A stretch of DNA of 64,000 nt from Falsochrobactrum ovis (GTDB taxonomy: Bacteria; Pseudomonadota; Alphaproteobacteria; Rhizobiales; Rhizobiaceae), in contig NZ_QLMK01000003.1 of NCBI RefSeq assembly GCF_003259955.1, positions 186,001 through 250,000 on the forward strand. Direction: 5' to 3'. Below are positions 35,765 to 44,649 of this stretch, piece after piece. Under the pieces are notes generated by a model that searched no databases, was not told where the DNA came from, and worked only from the letters and a program-made list of their open reading frames with translations. Made by a program: the position numbers and the translations under genes. Within the stretch, counting starts at the first letter, position 1, and each line of letters begins with the position of its first letter.

Positions 35765-36562
35765 CTACTTTCTGTTAATGCGCGGCGCGCTTGCTACAAG
35801 CTGCTGCGTATAGACGTGATTAGGCCGGGCAAAAAGATCACTTGCCCTCGCCTCTTCCACGATTTCGCCAAAATACATTACAGCGACACGGTCAGAAATA
35901 GCTTCAACTACTGCCAAATCATGGCTGATAAACAGATAGGACAGGCCAAATTGCTTTTTCAGTTCTTGCAAAAGCAAAAGCACTTGAGCCTGAACGGATA
36001 CATCCAGCGCGCTGACCGGCTCGTCAAGAATGAGTATCTGTGCCTGTGCGGCCAGTGTGCGCGCAATGGCAATACGTTGTGCCTGTCCGCCGGAAAATTC
36101 ATGCGGGTAACGTTCTAACGTATCTTTTGGCATCTGTACGGCATCAAGCAGTTCCAACATGCGTTTTTGACGTGCAGCACTATCCAGCTCGGTCAAAAGC
36201 CTAAGCGGCGTATTCAATATTTCGCCGATAGTCTTTCTGGGATTGAGCGACGCGACAGGGTCCTGAAACACATATTGAATGATTTTCCCAAATGCCTTTG
36301 CGCCAAAGCTGCGCAACGCGGCCGCATCATGGCCTGCGATTGTCATACTGCCGCTGGTGGGTTCAATGAGACCCACCAACATTTTGGCAAGCGTGCTTTT
36401 CCCCGATCCACTTTCGCCCACAATGGCCAAAGTTTCGCCCTTTTGAAGATCAAACGAAACATTCTTAACCGCTTCGATTTTATGACGCTCGCGACCGAAA
36501 AGCGTCTTTCCGCCGCCGAAGTTTTTGGTCAGATTCCGGACGCTGATCGCAAGTTCGCTCAT
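35765..36562 (-). CDS. Dipeptide/oligopeptide ABC transporter ATP-binding protein, DppF/OppF type
   Basis: A 265-residue ATPase with Walker A GESGSGKST, signature FSGGQAQRIAIAR, Walker B ILILDEPVSALD and switch LFISHDLAVV. The N-terminal GGKTLFGRERHKIEAVKNVS is the DppF/OppF-specific region. The length is shorter than a typical 320-residue DppF, because the C-terminal iron-sulfur/regulatory extension is absent. It overlaps the fused permease-ATPase gene by four bases and is the second ATPase of the importer. Confidence 0.92.
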   Translation of the reverse strand: MSELAISVRNLTKNFGGGKTLFGRERHKIEAVKNVSFDLQKGETLAIVGESGSGKSTLAKMLVGLIEPTSGSMTIAGHDAAALRSFGAKAFGKIIQYVFQDPVASLNPRKTIGEILNTPLRLLTELDSAARQKRMLELLDAVQMPKDTLERYPHEFSGGQAQRIAIARTLAAQAQILILDEPVSALDVSVQAQVLLLLQELKKQFGLSYLFISHDLAVVEAISDRVAVMYFGEIVEEARASDLFARPNHVYTQQLVASAPRINRK

Positions 36563-38358
36563 CCTGCTGCCCTTGTGTTATCGCCTTCAAAAAGCAACGC
36601 GACCCGGTTGAGGAAACCTTTGCCCTGCCCCAGTTCCGGCACGCAGGCGATGAGACGTTTTGTGTAGCTGTGTTGGGGGGTTAAGAGCACCTCGGAGGTC
36701 GTGCCAGTTTCGACAATTTCGCCATCTTTCATCACCGCAACGCGGTCGCAAATTTCGGAAACCACGCCGAAATCATGCGTGATGAATAGCAGTGCCATGC
36801 CACGCTCTCGCTGCAAATCGCGCAATAATTTGAGAATGAGCGCCTGTACCGTAACATCCAGTGCCGTTGTAGGTTCATCAGCAATGATAATATCCGGATC
36901 ATTAGCCAGCGCCATTGCAATTCCGACACGCTGACGCTGGCCGCCGGAAAGCTGATGCGGATAATGGTTCGCACGCATATGCGCATCTGGTATTCCAACT
37001 TTTTCTAACAGCGCAATCGCCTGCTTGCGTCTTTCGCTGCTACTCATCCGCCGATGTGCCGAAATCGCTTCCTCCACCTGCTTGCCGATGGAATACATCG
37101 GGTGCAGCGTTGTCAGCGGGTCCTGAAAGACATAAGCAACCCGCGCTCCGCGCGCTGCCGTTAATTCAGTTTCAGACATTGAAAGCACATCTCGATCGCC
37201 CAGATAGATTGCGCCATTGCGGATGAGCCCCGGCGGCGATGCAACAAGTCCCATAATTGATAAGGCGGTCACACTCTTGCCTGATCCGCTTTCGCCGATA
37301 AGACCGAGACATTCGCCGCGCTGAAGCTGCAAAGAGATGTTGCGAACCGCCGGAGAAAACTGACCGCCATTGAGAAAGCCCGTTTCCAATCCCATGATTG
37401 AAAGTGCTTGGCCCGTATCTTCCAACGGCGGGGCCGTCCGATTTTTGGCAATTGCGGTCATGGCTCCTGGCCGCGCAAGTTCGCCTGAACGCAATCTCGG
37501 ATCGAGAACATCTCGCACCCCATCGCCTAAAAGATTGAGGCTAATCACCAGCAGGAAAATCATCAGCCCTGGCACGATGGAAACGTGAGGTGCATTAAAC
37601 AATTGAGCCCGGCCTTCGCCTAACATTGAGCCAAGATCAGCTTGAGGAGGCTGAGCACCAAGCCCCAAAAAGCTTAAACCCGCAGTTTCAAGGATCATCC
37701 AGCCTGCTGTCGTTGACATGGTGATAACGATCACCGGCAGGACATTGGGGAGAACTTCTGTCAGCAAGATTGAAAGCGGGCTTTTACCAGAAAGCCGGGC
37801 CGCATCGATAAATTCACGTTGCACCAGCCCCAATGTCACGCCACGCACATTACGAGCAAAAAACGGGATATTGACCACGGCAATCGCATAAAGCGCGTTC
37901 ATCAGCCCCGGTCCCAACACGGCCACAATTGCGAGCGCTAGCAATATATAAGGAAATGCCATCAGCATATCGATGCCGCGCATCATTAAATTGTCAGCGC
38001 GACCGCCAACATAGCCCGCGACAAGACCAATAGCGGAACCGACAATCGCTGCAATTAAAGTTGCTGCAAAACCAACCGCGATCGAAACCCGCGTGCCCCA
38101 GATGACGCGACTTAATATGTCGCGCCCCAATTGGTCGGTCCCCAAAAGATGACCCTCACTCAATGCAGGCATCAAGCGATTTGCTGGATTGGTCGCATCT
38201 GGATTAGGCAACGGAAATACCGGTGCCAACACAACGACGACGCAGATCAATGCGAGCAAAAACAAACCGAATGCTGCAAGCCGATTACCCATCAGCAAGC
38301 GCCAAGAGGATATGGGGGCTGGTCTTGAAGGCGCAGAAATTTCGGCGAGCGCAGTCAT
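36559..38358 (-). CDS. Fused dipeptide ABC transporter permease (DppC) and ATPase (DppD)
   Basis: A 599-residue fusion. Residues 1-295 are a DppC/OppC permease (about six helices; HLLGTDQLGRDILSRVIWGT and the loop FIDAARLSGKSPLSILLTEV). Residues about 320-599 are a DppD/OppD ATPase (Walker A GESGSGKSV, signature [13 protein letters not shown], Walker B IIIADEPTTALD, and the C-terminal SYTKRLIACVPELG). The linker contains an internal ATG at 37461 preceded by AGGAG, so a separate ATPase polypeptide could also be made. Such fusions occur in other alphaproteobacteria. Four-base overlaps link it to both neighbours. Confidence 0.92.
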   Translation of the reverse strand: MTALAEISAPSRPAPISSWRLLMGNRLAAFGLFLLALICVVVVLAPVFPLPNPDATNPANRLMPALSEGHLLGTDQLGRDILSRVIWGTRVSIAVGFAATLIAAIVGSAIGLVAGYVGGRADNLMMRGIDMLMAFPYILLALAIVAVLGPGLMNALYAIAVVNIPFFARNVRGVTLGLVQREFIDAARLSGKSPLSILLTEVLPNVLPVIVITMSTTAGWMILETAGLSFLGLGAQPPQADLGSMLGEGRAQLFNAPHVSIVPGLMIFLLVISLNLLGDGVRDVLDPRLRSGELARPGAMTAIAKNRTAPPLEDTGQALSIMGLETGFLNGGQFSPAVRNISLQLQRGECLGLIGESGSGKSVTALSIMGLVASPPGLIRNGAIYLGDRDVLSMSETELTAARGARVAYVFQDPLTTLHPMYSIGKQVEEAISAHRRMSSSERRKQAIALLEKVGIPDAHMRANHYPHQLSGGQRQRVGIAMALANDPDIIIADEPTTALDVTVQALILKLLRDLQRERGMALLFITHDFGVVSEICDRVAVMKDGEIVETGTTSEVLLTPQHSYTKRLIACVPELGQGKGFLNRVALLFEGDNTRAAG

Positions 38359-39311
38359 GAGCGTATCCTCGGATCAACCACGGTTTGCAACACGTCAGCG
38401 AGAAGGTTGAACAAGACATAGCTTGCCGCAACCACCAGAACCCCACCTTGAACCAGTAAAATATCGCGCGTGGAAATTGCCTTGACGAGCATGGCGCCAA
38501 TGCCCGGCCACTGAAATACGGTTTCTATGTAAACAGCGCCGCCAAGCACGAAGCCTGCCTGAATCCCAATCACAGGAATGACACTCACCAATGCGGCACG
38601 AAAGGCGTGGGCATAGATCACCCGTCTTTCATTAAACCCTTTGGCACGGGCGGTTCTGATATAATCCTGTCGCAAAACTTCGAGCATTGCACTACGTGTT
38701 AACCGAGCAATCACCCCGGCTGCCACGACTGCCAGCGTTGCTGCAGGTAAGATCAAGTGCAAAAGCAGATCTTTGAGATCGCCGCCGCCATAGACCGCAT
38801 ACATGCCGGATGCAGGCAAAACGCGCCAATGCACAGCAAAGAGATAGATCAGCAAAAGCCCGAGCCAGAAGGAGGGAATGGAAATGCCTGCGAGCACCAC
38901 AAATGTGATCGCCCTATCAGCCCAGCCGAACTGCCGCACAGCAGAAATGATCCCCGCAAATAGCCCCAAAACTGAGCAAAGTACGAGCGCCGCGCCTGCA
39001 AGTATGAGTGTTGCCTGAAAACGCTCCAGCACTTCATCAAGAACGGGACGGTTAAGCACAAAGGACCGCCCGAAATCCCCCTGTAAGAGATTGCCCATCC
39101 AGATAAAATATTGCTGCAAGAGCGGCTTATCCAAGCCGAGGTCTCGGTTAAGACGCTCGACATTTTCCGGCGTGGCATAGGATCCGAGCAAAGCGGTCGC
39201 GGTATCGCCGGGGATCATTGCCATGACAAGAAAAACGATAATCGAAAGTCCCAGCAAAACTGGAATAACCGCGATTAGCCGCTTGAGGATATAAGCTGGC
39301 ATTAGAGCCAT
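38355..39311 (-). CDS. Dipeptide ABC transporter permease, DppB/OppB type
   Basis: A 318-residue permease. The first helix ILKRLIAVIPVLLGLSIIVF is the DppB signature start, LNRDLGLDKPLLQQYFIWMG follows, and the coupling loop is DYIRTARAKGFNERRVIYAH. It starts 6 bases after the receptor gene and overlaps the fusion gene by four. It forms the channel with the DppC half of the fusion. Confidence 0.94.
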   Translation of the reverse strand: MALMPAYILKRLIAVIPVLLGLSIIVFLVMAMIPGDTATALLGSYATPENVERLNRDLGLDKPLLQQYFIWMGNLLQGDFGRSFVLNRPVLDEVLERFQATLILAGAALVLCSVLGLFAGIISAVRQFGWADRAITFVVLAGISIPSFWLGLLLIYLFAVHWRVLPASGMYAVYGGGDLKDLLLHLILPAATLAVVAAGVIARLTRSAMLEVLRQDYIRTARAKGFNERRVIYAHAFRAALVSVIPVIGIQAGFVLGGAVYIETVFQWPGIGAMLVKAISTRDILLVQGGVLVVAASYVLFNLLADVLQTVVDPRIRS

Positions 39312-39317
39312 CCCTGC

Positions 39318-40880
39318 TTACTCCTTGATGACATTCTTCAGATGCAGCAGGAATGACGGCTGCAGCTTGAACTCCTTGACGAGCGCGGTTGTGACAGCAT
39401 TTTGCTTCCAATTGGCTACAAACAGCCAAGGCGCATCCTCATGAACGATGCTTTGCACCTCACCATAGAGCTTGCCCCGTTCGGTTTGATCGGTAGATTG
39501 GCGCGCCTGTTCAAGCAATTCATCCACTTTGGGATTGGAATAATAGCCTGAATTAAACCCGCCATTTTCCGGCATGGCTCCGGTACGCAATGTCAAATAA
39601 GGCACTGTGTCCGGATCATTGGTCATCCAAGCCATTTCGGCCATATCGGCCTTGCCTTCGAGACCCGGATTGACGCGGCCAAGGAAGGTATTCCATTCAT
39701 AAGTTTCAATTTTTACGTTAAAACCCACAGCCTGAAGATCGGCTTGAATGGCAGCTCCCATAGTGATCGGATCGAGCATTCCGGACCCACCTTCGGTTAC
39801 GTAAAACGTAATTTCCGGATTGGTCACACCTGCTTCTGCCAAAAGCGCTTTCGCTTTCTCCGGGTCATAGGGATAGGGTTCCGTGGTGGTTTCAACCCAA
39901 TTGAATGCGGGAGGTATCGGGCCTGCGGCGATAGTTGCCGAACCTTGCAGAACATTATCAACCAAAACCTGCTTATTAACCGCATAATTGGCAGCTTGCC
40001 GCACCTTTTTATCAGCAAAAGGCCCGCTCTTTGCATTGAGAATAGCGAACCAGACATGCGGCCCCGCCTGTTCTGTCACGACAAAATTCGCATCATCTCT
40101 AAAGGTTGCGAGATTGTCTGCGGGCACTTCCACCATCACATCAAGACCGCCCGCCATCATCTCGGCCACGCGCGTATTTGCATCGGTAATCGGTCGAAAT
40201 ACCACGGCTTCAAGTGCCGGTGCGCCGTCCCAATAATCCGGATTACGCTCGACAACAACGCGCTGTCCTGACTGCCATTCCACAAATTTAAATGGCCCCG
40301 TTCCCGCAGGACTGCGACCATATTCTTTGCCAGAATTTTCAACCGCAGCTGGCGACACGATCAAACCGGTCGGATAGGCGAGATTAGAAAGAAAAGGAGC
40401 AAAAGCTTCTTTGAGTTTGAATTCTACCGTGTCGCTGTCAAGCGCATTGACCGCCTCAATGGTCGAGAAATTGAAGGAAAGTGGAAATGGACCCGTATTA
40501 TAAAAGGGGTGATCCTCACGAAGCATGCGGTCGAAATTAAATTTAACCGCTTCTGCGTCGAATGCAGAACCATCATGGAAAGTGACGTCTTTACGCAGCT
40601 TGAATGTGTAAGTCTTGCCGTCATCAGAGACGGTCCAACTTTCGGCAAGCGCCGGTTCAACTTCCAGCGTTCCATCCTTATAGCGCACCAACCCGTCATA
40701 AATATTCACAAGAATACGAAAATCATTGGTGGCAGTCACCGTGTGCGGATCAAGCGATTGTGGCTCCGCAATTTGGCCGACAATCAACACATTGGGTGGC
40801 GTCTGGGCAATAGCCGAGCTGCCGGCTCCGGCGATTGTTAGGGCAAAAGCGGCTATGACCGTCCTAAATAGCCTATTCAT
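39318..40880 (-). CDS. Peptide ABC transporter substrate-binding protein (family 5)
   Basis: A 520-residue periplasmic receptor. The signal peptide MNRLFRTVIAAFALTIAGAG ends near SAIAQ. The mature part has PQSLDPHTVTATNDF, LAESWTVSDDGKTYTFKLRK and YGRSPAGTGPFKFVEW, which are standard for DppA/OppA-type receptors. It heads the transporter unit. Ligand candidates are dipeptides, and given the neighbours (M42 peptidase, asnO, ngg), NAGGN or its breakdown products. That ligand is inference only. Confidence 0.92.
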   Translation of the reverse strand: MNRLFRTVIAAFALTIAGAGSSAIAQTPPNVLIVGQIAEPQSLDPHTVTATNDFRILVNIYDGLVRYKDGTLEVEPALAESWTVSDDGKTYTFKLRKDVTFHDGSAFDAEAVKFNFDRMLREDHPFYNTGPFPLSFNFSTIEAVNALDSDTVEFKLKEAFAPFLSNLAYPTGLIVSPAAVENSGKEYGRSPAGTGPFKFVEWQSGQRVVVERNPDYWDGAPALEAVVFRPITDANTRVAEMMAGGLDVMVEVPADNLATFRDDANFVVTEQAGPHVWFAILNAKSGPFADKKVRQAANYAVNKQVLVDNVLQGSATIAAGPIPPAFNWVETTTEPYPYDPEKAKALLAEAGVTNPEITFYVTEGGSGMLDPITMGAAIQADLQAVGFNVKIETYEWNTFLGRVNPGLEGKADMAEMAWMTNDPDTVPYLTLRTGAMPENGGFNSGYYSNPKVDELLEQARQSTDQTERGKLYGEVQSIVHEDAPWLFVANWKQNAVTTALVKEFKLQPSFLLHLKNVIKE

Positions 40881-40902
40881 TAAGTTCCCCTTTATTTTAT
40901 TT

Positions 40903-40909
40903 GTCTGAC
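40903..40909. promoter_or_regulatory. Candidate FadR-type operator upstream of the peptide receptor gene
   Basis: GTCTGAC, a perfect GTC-T-GAC palindrome, lies 22 bases upstream of the receptor start in an AT-rich stretch (TTTGTCTGACTTT). It has the same core as the repeats in front of the FadR-type gene at 1211. It may be the site of the regulator encoded at 34937. Confidence 0.35.
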
Positions 40910-40971
40910 TTTAATTTATAGGCATAAATTGGATATCATCAATGATTTATCATAATTAATTTTTCGGATAA

Positions 40972-40996
40972 TAAAAAAGCGAGCCAAAGCTCGCTT
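40972..40996 (-). terminator. Rho-independent terminator of the M42 peptidase gene
   Basis: On the minus strand AAGCGAGC-TTTG-GCTCGCTT is followed by TTTTATT. It separates the peptidase transcript from the ABC transporter unit. Confidence 0.93.
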
Positions 40997-41017
40997 TCGG
41001 TTTGACGGCAAACGACC

Positions 41018-42178
41018 CTATTCAGCAGGTGTGTCTTCGGGCTTGAGATCCTGCTCAGCTTTGGTCGATTTTTGATGCGTAAAGCCTTTAAGGCCCTTGG
41101 CGGTTTCTTCGGCATCCCGTTTGATTTCCACGCCGCTCGCTGCATAATGCACCAGCAATTTTGCGATTGATGTCAATGCACTAGAGTGAATGCGCTCATA
41201 GCCGTGCGAAGCATCGACCCCAAAGGTCAGCAAAGCCGTACGCACATCATGCCCGGCCTCCACGGCTGACGCGGCGTCCGAACGATAATAGCGGAACACG
41301 TCTTTTTGAACCTGAATATCATTCTCACCACACAGCTCATAAAGCTTTTTGGTCAAATGATAATCGAAAGGCCCGGTTTGATCCGCCATGGCGAGCGTCA
41401 CGCCAAATTCTGATGAGTTCTGCCCCGGCGCAGTGGTTCCATTATCGATTGCAACCAAGGAAGCAATATCCGGCACGACAACCGCCGAAGCGCCAACCCC
41501 CACTTCTTCGCCGATGGTAAACATCCAATAAGTGTCAACCGGCGTTTCAATTTCGGTGCGCTGCATCGCCTCAAGTGCCGCAAGCATTATGGCCACACCG
41601 GCCTTATCATCAAGATGTCTTGATACGATATAGCCATTGTCAATGAACTCTGGCGCCGGATCAATTGCGACAATATCCCCTACATCGATACCAAGCTGAA
41701 CCAGATCGTCGCGATTTCGCGCCAGCGCATCAACGCGCAGTTCCACATGGGGCCACCCCACTGGCTGCGTGTCAATTTCTTCGTTAAAAGTATGGCCAGA
41801 TGCTTTCAACGGTAGAATTGAACCGCGATAAGTGCCTTTGGATGAAAAAACAGAAACGCGCGCGCCTTCAGCAAAACGCGCAGACCAATGGCCGATGGAG
41901 ACCAGCTCCAACCGGCCGTTATCTTTCAGATATTTGACCTGAGCGCCTAACGTATCAACGTGGGAGACGATGCCGCGCGCTGGCCTTTCGGTTACACCGG
42001 GCCTGCGCGCACGGATTGCACCGCGACGCGTAAGAATTACGTCCAGCCCCAAATGCTCCAATTCGCGTGCGACATAGCGCACAGCCTCATCCGTAAAGCC
42101 GGTTGGGCTTGGAATAGCAAGCAGGCCCTTGAGGCGTTTGACGAGATAGTCCTGATCGATTGTGATTGCGGTTTTCAT
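41018..42178 (-). CDS. M42-family metallopeptidase of the NAGGN osmoprotectant system
   Basis: A 386-residue cytoplasmic aminopeptidase-fold hydrolase. Metal ligands and catalytic residues are visible: SHVDTLGA (His, Asp), SRHLDDKAGV (bridging Asp), TIGEEVGVGAS (catalytic Glu pair), AIDNGTTAPG (Asp) and a late DASHGYERIHSSA (His). The C-terminal tail of about 30 residues is charged. M42 proteins of this subfamily are consistently found with asnO and ngg and are thought to break down or process NAGGN; the actual substrate has not been shown as far as I know. It has its own terminator and is separated from asnO by the ABC transporter genes. Confidence 0.9.
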   Translation of the reverse strand: MKTAITIDQDYLVKRLKGLLAIPSPTGFTDEAVRYVARELEHLGLDVILTRRGAIRARRPGVTERPARGIVSHVDTLGAQVKYLKDNGRLELVSIGHWSARFAEGARVSVFSSKGTYRGSILPLKASGHTFNEEIDTQPVGWPHVELRVDALARNRDDLVQLGIDVGDIVAIDPAPEFIDNGYIVSRHLDDKAGVAIMLAALEAMQRTEIETPVDTYWMFTIGEEVGVGASAVVVPDIASLVAIDNGTTAPGQNSSEFGVTLAMADQTGPFDYHLTKKLYELCGENDIQVQKDVFRYYRSDAASAVEAGHDVRTALLTFGVDASHGYERIHSSALTSIAKLLVHYAASGVEIKRDAEETAKGLKGFTHQKSTKAEQDLKPEDTPAE

Positions 42179-42587
42179 TTTCTATCTGTCGCAAAACGCG
42201 CTCCGATGGTCAATCTTATCGAGTTTTGATTTTTACCAATGATGCTCTGCGCCGAAATTTTATCGCTTTCGATTTGAGTCTAGCGGCGCTCATACACTAT
42301 CTGAATGAAAACAATATGCCTCCATTGGCGATGAACCAAATCGCCCTTCCCACGTTTCATAATCAGTTATTAACCATAAAGCGGAGGCTAACATGCGCTG
42401 GTATTTGAGACTTGAAACCGGGTTGGCTGCTCTGTTTTTGATCACGGCCCCCTTAGCAATGATTTTTGCCTAATGCCCCTAATTACAAAAGACAGAAAAT
42501 TATGTGAGTATTCTTTGCCAATGTCCCGACTGTCTTTTTGACGCCGCTATGTCGGATCAATAGGCAGTCCGGACACAGGAGTAAATT
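42179..42587. other. Intergenic region between the M42 peptidase and the PepSY-like gene
   Basis: About 400 bases. The only coding signal is the 26-codon frame at 42393-42473 with a good ribosome-binding site. No tRNA or strong hairpin was seen. Confidence 0.5.
42393..42473 (+). CDS. Putative 26-residue membrane peptide
   Basis: The frame MRWYLRLETGLAALFLITAP ends in LAMIFA. It has a short basic/aromatic start and one hydrophobic helix. The ribosome-binding site is strong (GCGGAGGCTAAC before the ATG). No family is recognised, and at this length only conservation or ribosome profiling could confirm it. Confidence 0.5.
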   Translation: MRWYLRLETGLAALFLITAPLAMIFA

Positions 42588-42854
42588 ATGAAAAAATCGA
42601 TAGTTGTTGCTTCTACCCTCGCCCTTGTCGCGGCTACCGGCTCTTTTGCTTTGGCGGATCGCCATCCAAACGCCGAAGAGCGGGCTAAGCTTGAAACCGC
42701 ACTAACCGAGGCTGGTTTTATCAGCTGGGGGGAGATTGAACTGGATGATGACAAGTTTTGGGAAGTAGACGATGCTCGCCACAAGGATGGTCAGAAATAC
42801 GACTTAGAACTTGATAAGACGACGCTGAAAATCATCAAACAAGACCGCGATTGA
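42588..42854 (+). CDS. PepSY-domain-like exported protein
   Basis: An 88-residue protein with a signal peptide (MKKSIVVASTLALVAATGSF, ending at ALA) and a short mature part. The segment SWGEIELDDDKFWEVDDARH followed by DGQKYDLELDKTTLKII fits a single PepSY repeat (a beta-strand, acidic turn and strand pattern). PepSY proteins are periplasmic and often linked to peptidase inhibition or metal/redox stress. A GGAGTAAATT box precedes the ATG, and a terminator follows. Confidence 0.85.
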   Translation: MKKSIVVASTLALVAATGSFALADRHPNAEERAKLETALTEAGFISWGEIELDDDKFWEVDDARHKDGQKYDLELDKTTLKIIKQDRD

Positions 42855-42870
42855 TCAATGAATAAAAGAT

Positions 42871-42910
42871 ACGGGCGAGAAGATTAAAACAGCCTTCTGG
42901 CCCGTTTTTA
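42871..42910 (+). terminator. Terminator of the PepSY-like gene
   Basis: ACGGGC...GCCCGT with an inner AGAAG/CTTCT pairing forms a long stem, followed by TTTTA. Confidence 0.75.
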
Positions 42911-43126
42911 TGCGTATTTTTGAAAGCGCCCTCATTTTTATCGCAACCCCGGCATGTGTCTATTTCTATGCGCTTGACAAAGTAGCAACCTCTAAAGGAA
43001 GATACTGCCCAACTTAGCGATTTAAATCCGCGCTAGAAACTTTGCTGGATGGATCGCAACTGGCACCCTTGCCAAAGTGAATTGGCGCTACATATCAAAT
43101 AAAGTCCAATAACAAGGAGCATTAAA

Positions 43127-43378
43127 ATGGGTGACGCAGGTATCGGCTGGATTGCAGCAATCATTATTGGCGGACTTGCCGGATGGATTGCTTCTAATGT
43201 TATGAATAGCAATACCGGCATATTCATGAATATTATATTGGGAATAGTCGGGGCAGCGATCGCAAGCCTCATATTTGGATTTCTCGGCATCGCCTTCGGC
43301 GGTTGGTTCGGTTATCTTATTGCGGGCTTTATAGGTGCCTGTATATTAATCTGGATCGGTCGAGCTGTTAGTGGATGA
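43127..43378 (+). CDS. GlsB/YeaQ/YmgE-family stress response membrane protein
   Basis: An 83-residue very hydrophobic protein with three glycine-rich helices (GWIAAIIIGGLAGWIASNVM, IILGIVGAAIASLIFGFLGI, and FGYLIAGFIGACILIWIGR). The first helix and NTGIFMNIILGIVGA are the family signature (formerly called transglycosylase-associated protein). Members are general stress proteins of the inner membrane. It has an AAGGAGCATTAAA ribosome-binding site and a strong terminator. Confidence 0.92.
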   Translation: MGDAGIGWIAAIIIGGLAGWIASNVMNSNTGIFMNIILGIVGAAIASLIFGFLGIAFGGWFGYLIAGFIGACILIWIGRAVSG

Positions 43379-43395
43379 ATTTCTTTCTATACAAT

Positions 43396-43423
43396 AAAAA
43401 GCCCCGCTTTTGCGGGGCTTTTT
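43396..43423. terminator. Terminator after the GlsB-type gene
   Basis: GCCCCGC-TTTT-GCGGGGC is flanked by AAAAA and TTTTT, so it can work on both strands. Confidence 0.93.
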
Positions 43424-43536
43424 ATTTAAATCATGTTGGTTTGGGCATGCAACAGTAGTATTCGGCAACAAGTTAAGCCAGTATCCGTGCTGAAGATACC
43501 GACTGCCGGAAAAATCGGCGCAGCCATGAAAGAAGC

Positions 43537-44577
43537 ATGATGACTGAAACTACTATTTTGTCTGTTTCCAATTTGCACGAACGTGTGGAGGCAATTCTCC
43601 TAAGAGCGGGCCTTAACGAAAGCCAAGCGGGTGCGGTTGCCCGTGTAATTGTGGCAGGCGAACGCGATCATTGTAAATCTCATGGCATTTACCGCATTGA
43701 AGGTGTTCTTCGAACGGTCAAGGCAGGCAAGGTCAAACCCGATGCGGTTCCAGAGATCATTGATCAGGAAGCGTCGGCTATTGTCCGGGTGAACGCCGAT
43801 TTCGGATTTTCTAGTCCCGCATTTGAAATGGGCGTACCTTTGGTGGTTGAACGGGCACGCAAACACGGCGTCGCTGCGCTCGTTATCAATGATTGCAGCC
43901 ATTTTTCCGCACTCTGGCCCGAAGTAGAAGCGCTGACCGAACAAGGCTTGGCCGCACTTATCATGTGCCCCAGCTACGCCACGGTTGCCCCTACTGGCGG
44001 CAATGAACCATTACTCGGTACAAATCCATTCGCTTTTGGCTGGCCGCGCAAGGACAAATCCCCCTACGTATTCGACTTCGCCACATCGGTTGCCGCACGG
44101 GGCGAGATTGAACTTTACCGCCGGGCTGGCAAACAATTGCCCGAAGGATGGGCAATCGATAAGGATGGCAACCCCACGACCGATCCCGAAGCGGCCTTAG
44201 CCGGTGCCATGCTACCTTTCGGCGATCATAAGGGTTCTGCGATCAGCACGATGATCGAACTTCTTGCAGCCATCATGATTGGGGATCTAACCAGCCCGGA
44301 AGCTCTCGATTTTCTCGGCACGACCACCCTTTCCCCCACGCATGGGGAATTAATTGTGGTCTTTTCGCCGGAAGCTTTTGCTGCGGGTCGGGCCGGCGAT
44401 CCGTTTGCACGGGCGGAAAAACTCTTTGAATCCATCGTCGGACAGGGTGCACGTTTGCCGTCACAACGCCGCTTTATCGCACGCGAAGAATCCGCGCGTG
44501 AAGGTATCAAGCTTAGCAAAGCTGAAATCGAACAGCTAGATATGCTACTCGAAAAAGGGCTGGACGCTATTTCCTAA
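43537..44577 (+). CDS. Ldh-family (malate/L-lactate dehydrogenase-type) oxidoreductase
   Basis: A 346-residue NAD(P)H-dependent enzyme of the Ldh2/YlbC/DpkA family. Motifs are ERDHCKSHGIYRIEGVL at the N-terminus, NDCSHFSALWPEVEAL with the catalytic histidine, GTNPFAFGWPR and LPFGDHKGSAISTMIELLAA. Members reduce 2-oxo acids or cyclic imines such as pyrroline-2-carboxylate. It is convergent with a DapA-type gene, with a shared terminator between. Together with the peptidase and regulator nearby it may belong to an amino acid or imino acid breakdown route, but the substrate is not determinable. Confidence 0.9.
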   Translation: MMTETTILSVSNLHERVEAILLRAGLNESQAGAVARVIVAGERDHCKSHGIYRIEGVLRTVKAGKVKPDAVPEIIDQEASAIVRVNADFGFSSPAFEMGVPLVVERARKHGVAALVINDCSHFSALWPEVEALTEQGLAALIMCPSYATVAPTGGNEPLLGTNPFAFGWPRKDKSPYVFDFATSVAARGEIELYRRAGKQLPEGWAIDKDGNPTTDPEAALAGAMLPFGDHKGSAISTMIELLAAIMIGDLTSPEALDFLGTTTLSPTHGELIVVFSPEAFAAGRAGDPFARAEKLFESIVGQGARLPSQRRFIAREESAREGIKLSKAEIEQLDMLLEKGLDAIS

Positions 44578-44606
44578 GATCGGTCCAAATAGCACCCAGA
44601 GCATAG

Positions 44607-44636
44607 AAAAAGCCCTCCTGACCAGGAGGGCTTTTG
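44607..44636. terminator. Bidirectional terminator between the Ldh-type and DapA-type genes
   Basis: AGCCCTCCT-GACC-AGGAGGGCT is flanked by AAAA on one side and TTT on the other; the two genes converge here. Confidence 0.9.
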
Positions 44637-44649
44637 CGTTAGTTTGTTG

